NCBI GenBank assembly: GCA_018857735.1
Contig: JABMCL010002730.1
Span: 292,015-356,014 of the forward strand
DNA from: Alviniconcha marisindica
Taxonomy: Eukaryota; Mollusca; Gastropoda; Provannidae
Reading direction: 5' to 3'
Length of the DNA: 64,000 nt
Below the pieces are notes generated by a model that saw only the letters and a list, made by a program, of their open reading frames with translations, had not been told where the DNA came from and searched no databases. Positions 61,780-64,000 of this stretch are shown one piece after another (position 1 is the stretch's first letter; every line of letters starts with the position of its first letter). Position numbers and translations under genes: made by a program.

Positions 61780-62790
61780 TCTCCAGGTTTGGGAACAGAA
61801 GTATTTTTTAAGTCTGATGGGGCCAGATCAGGAACATATAGGCAGGTGATCAACAGGTTCAATGCAGTAGTCATTAAGCACTGTCATGGCAACAGTTGGC
61901 ATGAGGGTGGGGCACTGTCCTGGCAGAAGGTAGGGGCAGGGCACTGTCACGGTGGAACAGTACCCCTTTGGCTAACTTTCCCCAGGACTTGGCTTTGACA
62001 CTGCACTGGAACTGCCACAACAAGGTTGCACAGTGTCCTCCAGTAACTGTAGGATTCTTTTGATGAAAAGCCACCAGTAATTTCCATCAGCATCCCAAAA
62101 ATCTGAGGCAATGAGTGAATGACTTTCCCTGCTGAATGGACGACCTTGGCCTTCTTTGGAGAGGGTGAGTAAGAATGTTTCCACTGCCTTGACTCCTTGA
62201 GTCTTGATTTGTTTCAGACTAAAGTGGTGAACCCTCATTTCATCCACAGTTAGTTGATGCCCAACCAACTATGAGTCACAGCAATGCCAATGGAAACACT
62301 AGTCACAGATCTCCTCAGAAAGTTTGGTGAATCTGACTCAAAAACAGTGCAAAGAGTCATGAGAGATGCTGAATTGGATGTCATTTGGGCGTCAGTCAGT
62401 TACGTCTGTGGACCAATCTCGCTGACATTTTCCTCATTGCCAGTACTTTGGTCAAAATGGTCAAAATGTGAAGTATACTTGGATGTGAGATACCCGGAGT
62501 AGTGGTTATGTGCCGGATACTAGTTACTAATAATAATAATAGTCGTGGGTCAGCCATAACTAGGTCTCAGTTTCTGACAATCATTTCTTGATTTGTGGCA
62601 GTTACAGGTCTCTCAGGACCGTAGCTCATCTTGGAGCTACCAATGGAAACCAATGCTACCAATGGTCATCTTGGATGCTGTCTCTTCCTCTTGTAAATTC
62701 TGCCGACTACTTTTTGAACATGGTGTAAAATGCAGCATTCTCGCCATAAGCCTTAACCATGTCCTCGGGAATGGTTTTGGGACATAGTAA
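61780..62790 (-). pseudogene. Mariner-type transposase fossil
   Basis: Read on the - strand with many frameshifts and stops, the order of motifs follows a mariner transposase. RPVTAT with DLVMADPRL lies near 62,550-62,620, LTVDEM near 62,250, SDFWDADG near 62,090 (first catalytic Asp), and GKLAKGVLFHRDSA near 61,960 (second Asp). PDLAPSD lies at 61,812-61,832 (third Asp region). This spans about 1 kb, the usual size of a mariner coding region. Terminal inverted repeats were not found. It cannot encode an active protein. Confidence 0.75.
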
Positions 62791-64000
62791 AAATAAAAAC
62801 ATTATTACCTAGCTATTGAAATTTGAATGACTACCGAACACTTTGTCTTATCCCTTTTCATGGAAAGGTGTCACTATCAGGTTTGTCACTTTGATGACTG
62901 GTGACAACTGACTTCATGAAAAATGAAACAACAAACACAACCATTCTGCAAGCAAATCTTCTAAAAGGCATACAAGATCTATACATGATGATGTGGAAGT
63001 TATGTGCGCATTTTCATGGATGTGGCTGTTTTATGCAGTTCTTAATAGTAATACCACATAGGCATTTTTAGATCATGACTGTAATGCATGTATATATTAT
63101 GTACACAAAAATCAAAGGGCTAGACAAGCCACCTACAGAAGAAAAAAAAGATCATCCCTTTGGCTTTGATTTCAAAGGACTAGACAAGCCACCTACAGGA
63201 AGAAGAAAAAAATAAACAAAGGACTACAGTCACAGTGCCTTTGCCTTGCTGTGCAAGAACTGTCCTCCCTCCTTGCCCTAGTTTTCAAAAGTTAAAAGTA
63301 GCAACTTGTCATGACAGCAACACTTTCTCCCCCCCCCCCCACCCCCCACCCCTCCTCACACACACACACACACACACTGGTACATGCATGCATGCACACA
63401 CACACACACACAATCCGCATGTATGAATGATTTTGCACTATAAGTATAATGCAGTGGCCAACAAGCAAAAATAAAAACTGCTGCTGTTACTGTTAGCCTT
63501 ACCAAAGATAGTAAGCTAGTAGCTACCCACTATCTTTGGCCTTTACCACTGACTGAAGCTGAGTTCTGTGCTGACAGAAATTAATCAAGACCAGTACTCA
63601 GTAGATCTAGTTAGATCTAAACTCTGGTAGGACAAAACCATTAACAGCAGAGACTCACTTGAGAGCGGAGTGGAGGGACCACCTGTAGGGTACATCAGCT
63701 GGTCACTGGGGGGTGGGGGGCCCTTTTGATATTTTATATAGAGGCAAAAATGACTGACTGACATGTTGTTTTTTGGACACAACACATTGGGGTAGGGCAG
63801 TATGACTCTTAACAGTATGACTATGAGGTATGCTGTTATACTGTCATTACTGTTAACAACAACAACAAAAACCTGCAATCCCTGTGGCATAATATGAAAT
63901 TTAATTCCTTCATGCCTAATTAATATTTTAAGGTCACTGGTGCTGCCCTAAAACTAGTAAAAACCAAAGCAAAAGGACCTGTATCGAAGACCATCAATGG
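62791..64000. other. Gene-poor end of window
   Basis: A phrase, GGACTAGACAAGCCACCTAC, is duplicated at 63,118 and 63,177. Poly-C and CA tracts lie at 63,330-63,410. A short inverted repeat, ACCAAAGATAGT..ACTATCTTTGG, lies at 63,502-63,538. No exon is supported. Confidence 0.45.

Overview
The window is animal nuclear DNA, most likely from a lophotrochozoan and probably a mollusc such as a gastropod. I infer this from short exons in long introns, very dense dinucleotide microsatellites and minisatellites, tRNA-derived SINEs whose tails end in GCGCTATATAA, and a secreted chitin-binding protein with a Gly/Tyr-rich tail. The species call is inference only.

Two spliced protein-coding genes can be rebuilt. 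On the + strand, 14,593-29,394 holds a TATA box, five coding exons and a poly(A) signal. They join in phase into a 210-residue secreted protein: a signal peptide split over exons 1-2, one CBM14/peritrophin-A chitin-binding domain in exon 3, and a Gly/Tyr-rich tail in exons 4-5. On the - strand, 39,664-54,341 holds 14 in-phase exons coding 424 residues of an FBXL20/FBXL2-type F-box/leucine-rich-repeat protein ending in the CaaX box CVIL. Only the short initiator exon is uncertain, with a weak candidate at 56,081-56,089. I see no functional link between the two genes.

Layout. 1-14,500: no recognised gene; microsatellites and several minisatellites. 14,500-29,400: the chitin-binding gene. Its first intron contains a nested pair of SINEs, a head-to-head inverted element with 17-bp flanking repeats, and a SINE whose A-box region has become a minisatellite. 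Its third intron contains a Kolobok-like DNA transposon with a THAP remnant. 29,400-36,000: gene-poor, with SINE and other repeat fragments. 36,000-54,341: the F-box gene and its probable 3' UTR, with a TIR transposon in its first intron and an antisense SINE in another. 54,342-64,000: minisatellites and a mariner fossil, probably upstream intron of the same gene.

The most unusual signal is shared by both genes. At least seven exon boundaries are flanked by tandem arrays whose unit is a copy of that boundary, meaning the splice site plus a few tens of exon bases. Six arrays copy 3' splice sites and one copies a 5' splice site. The introns therefore contain dozens of pseudo-splice sites. I know of no named feature class that covers this.
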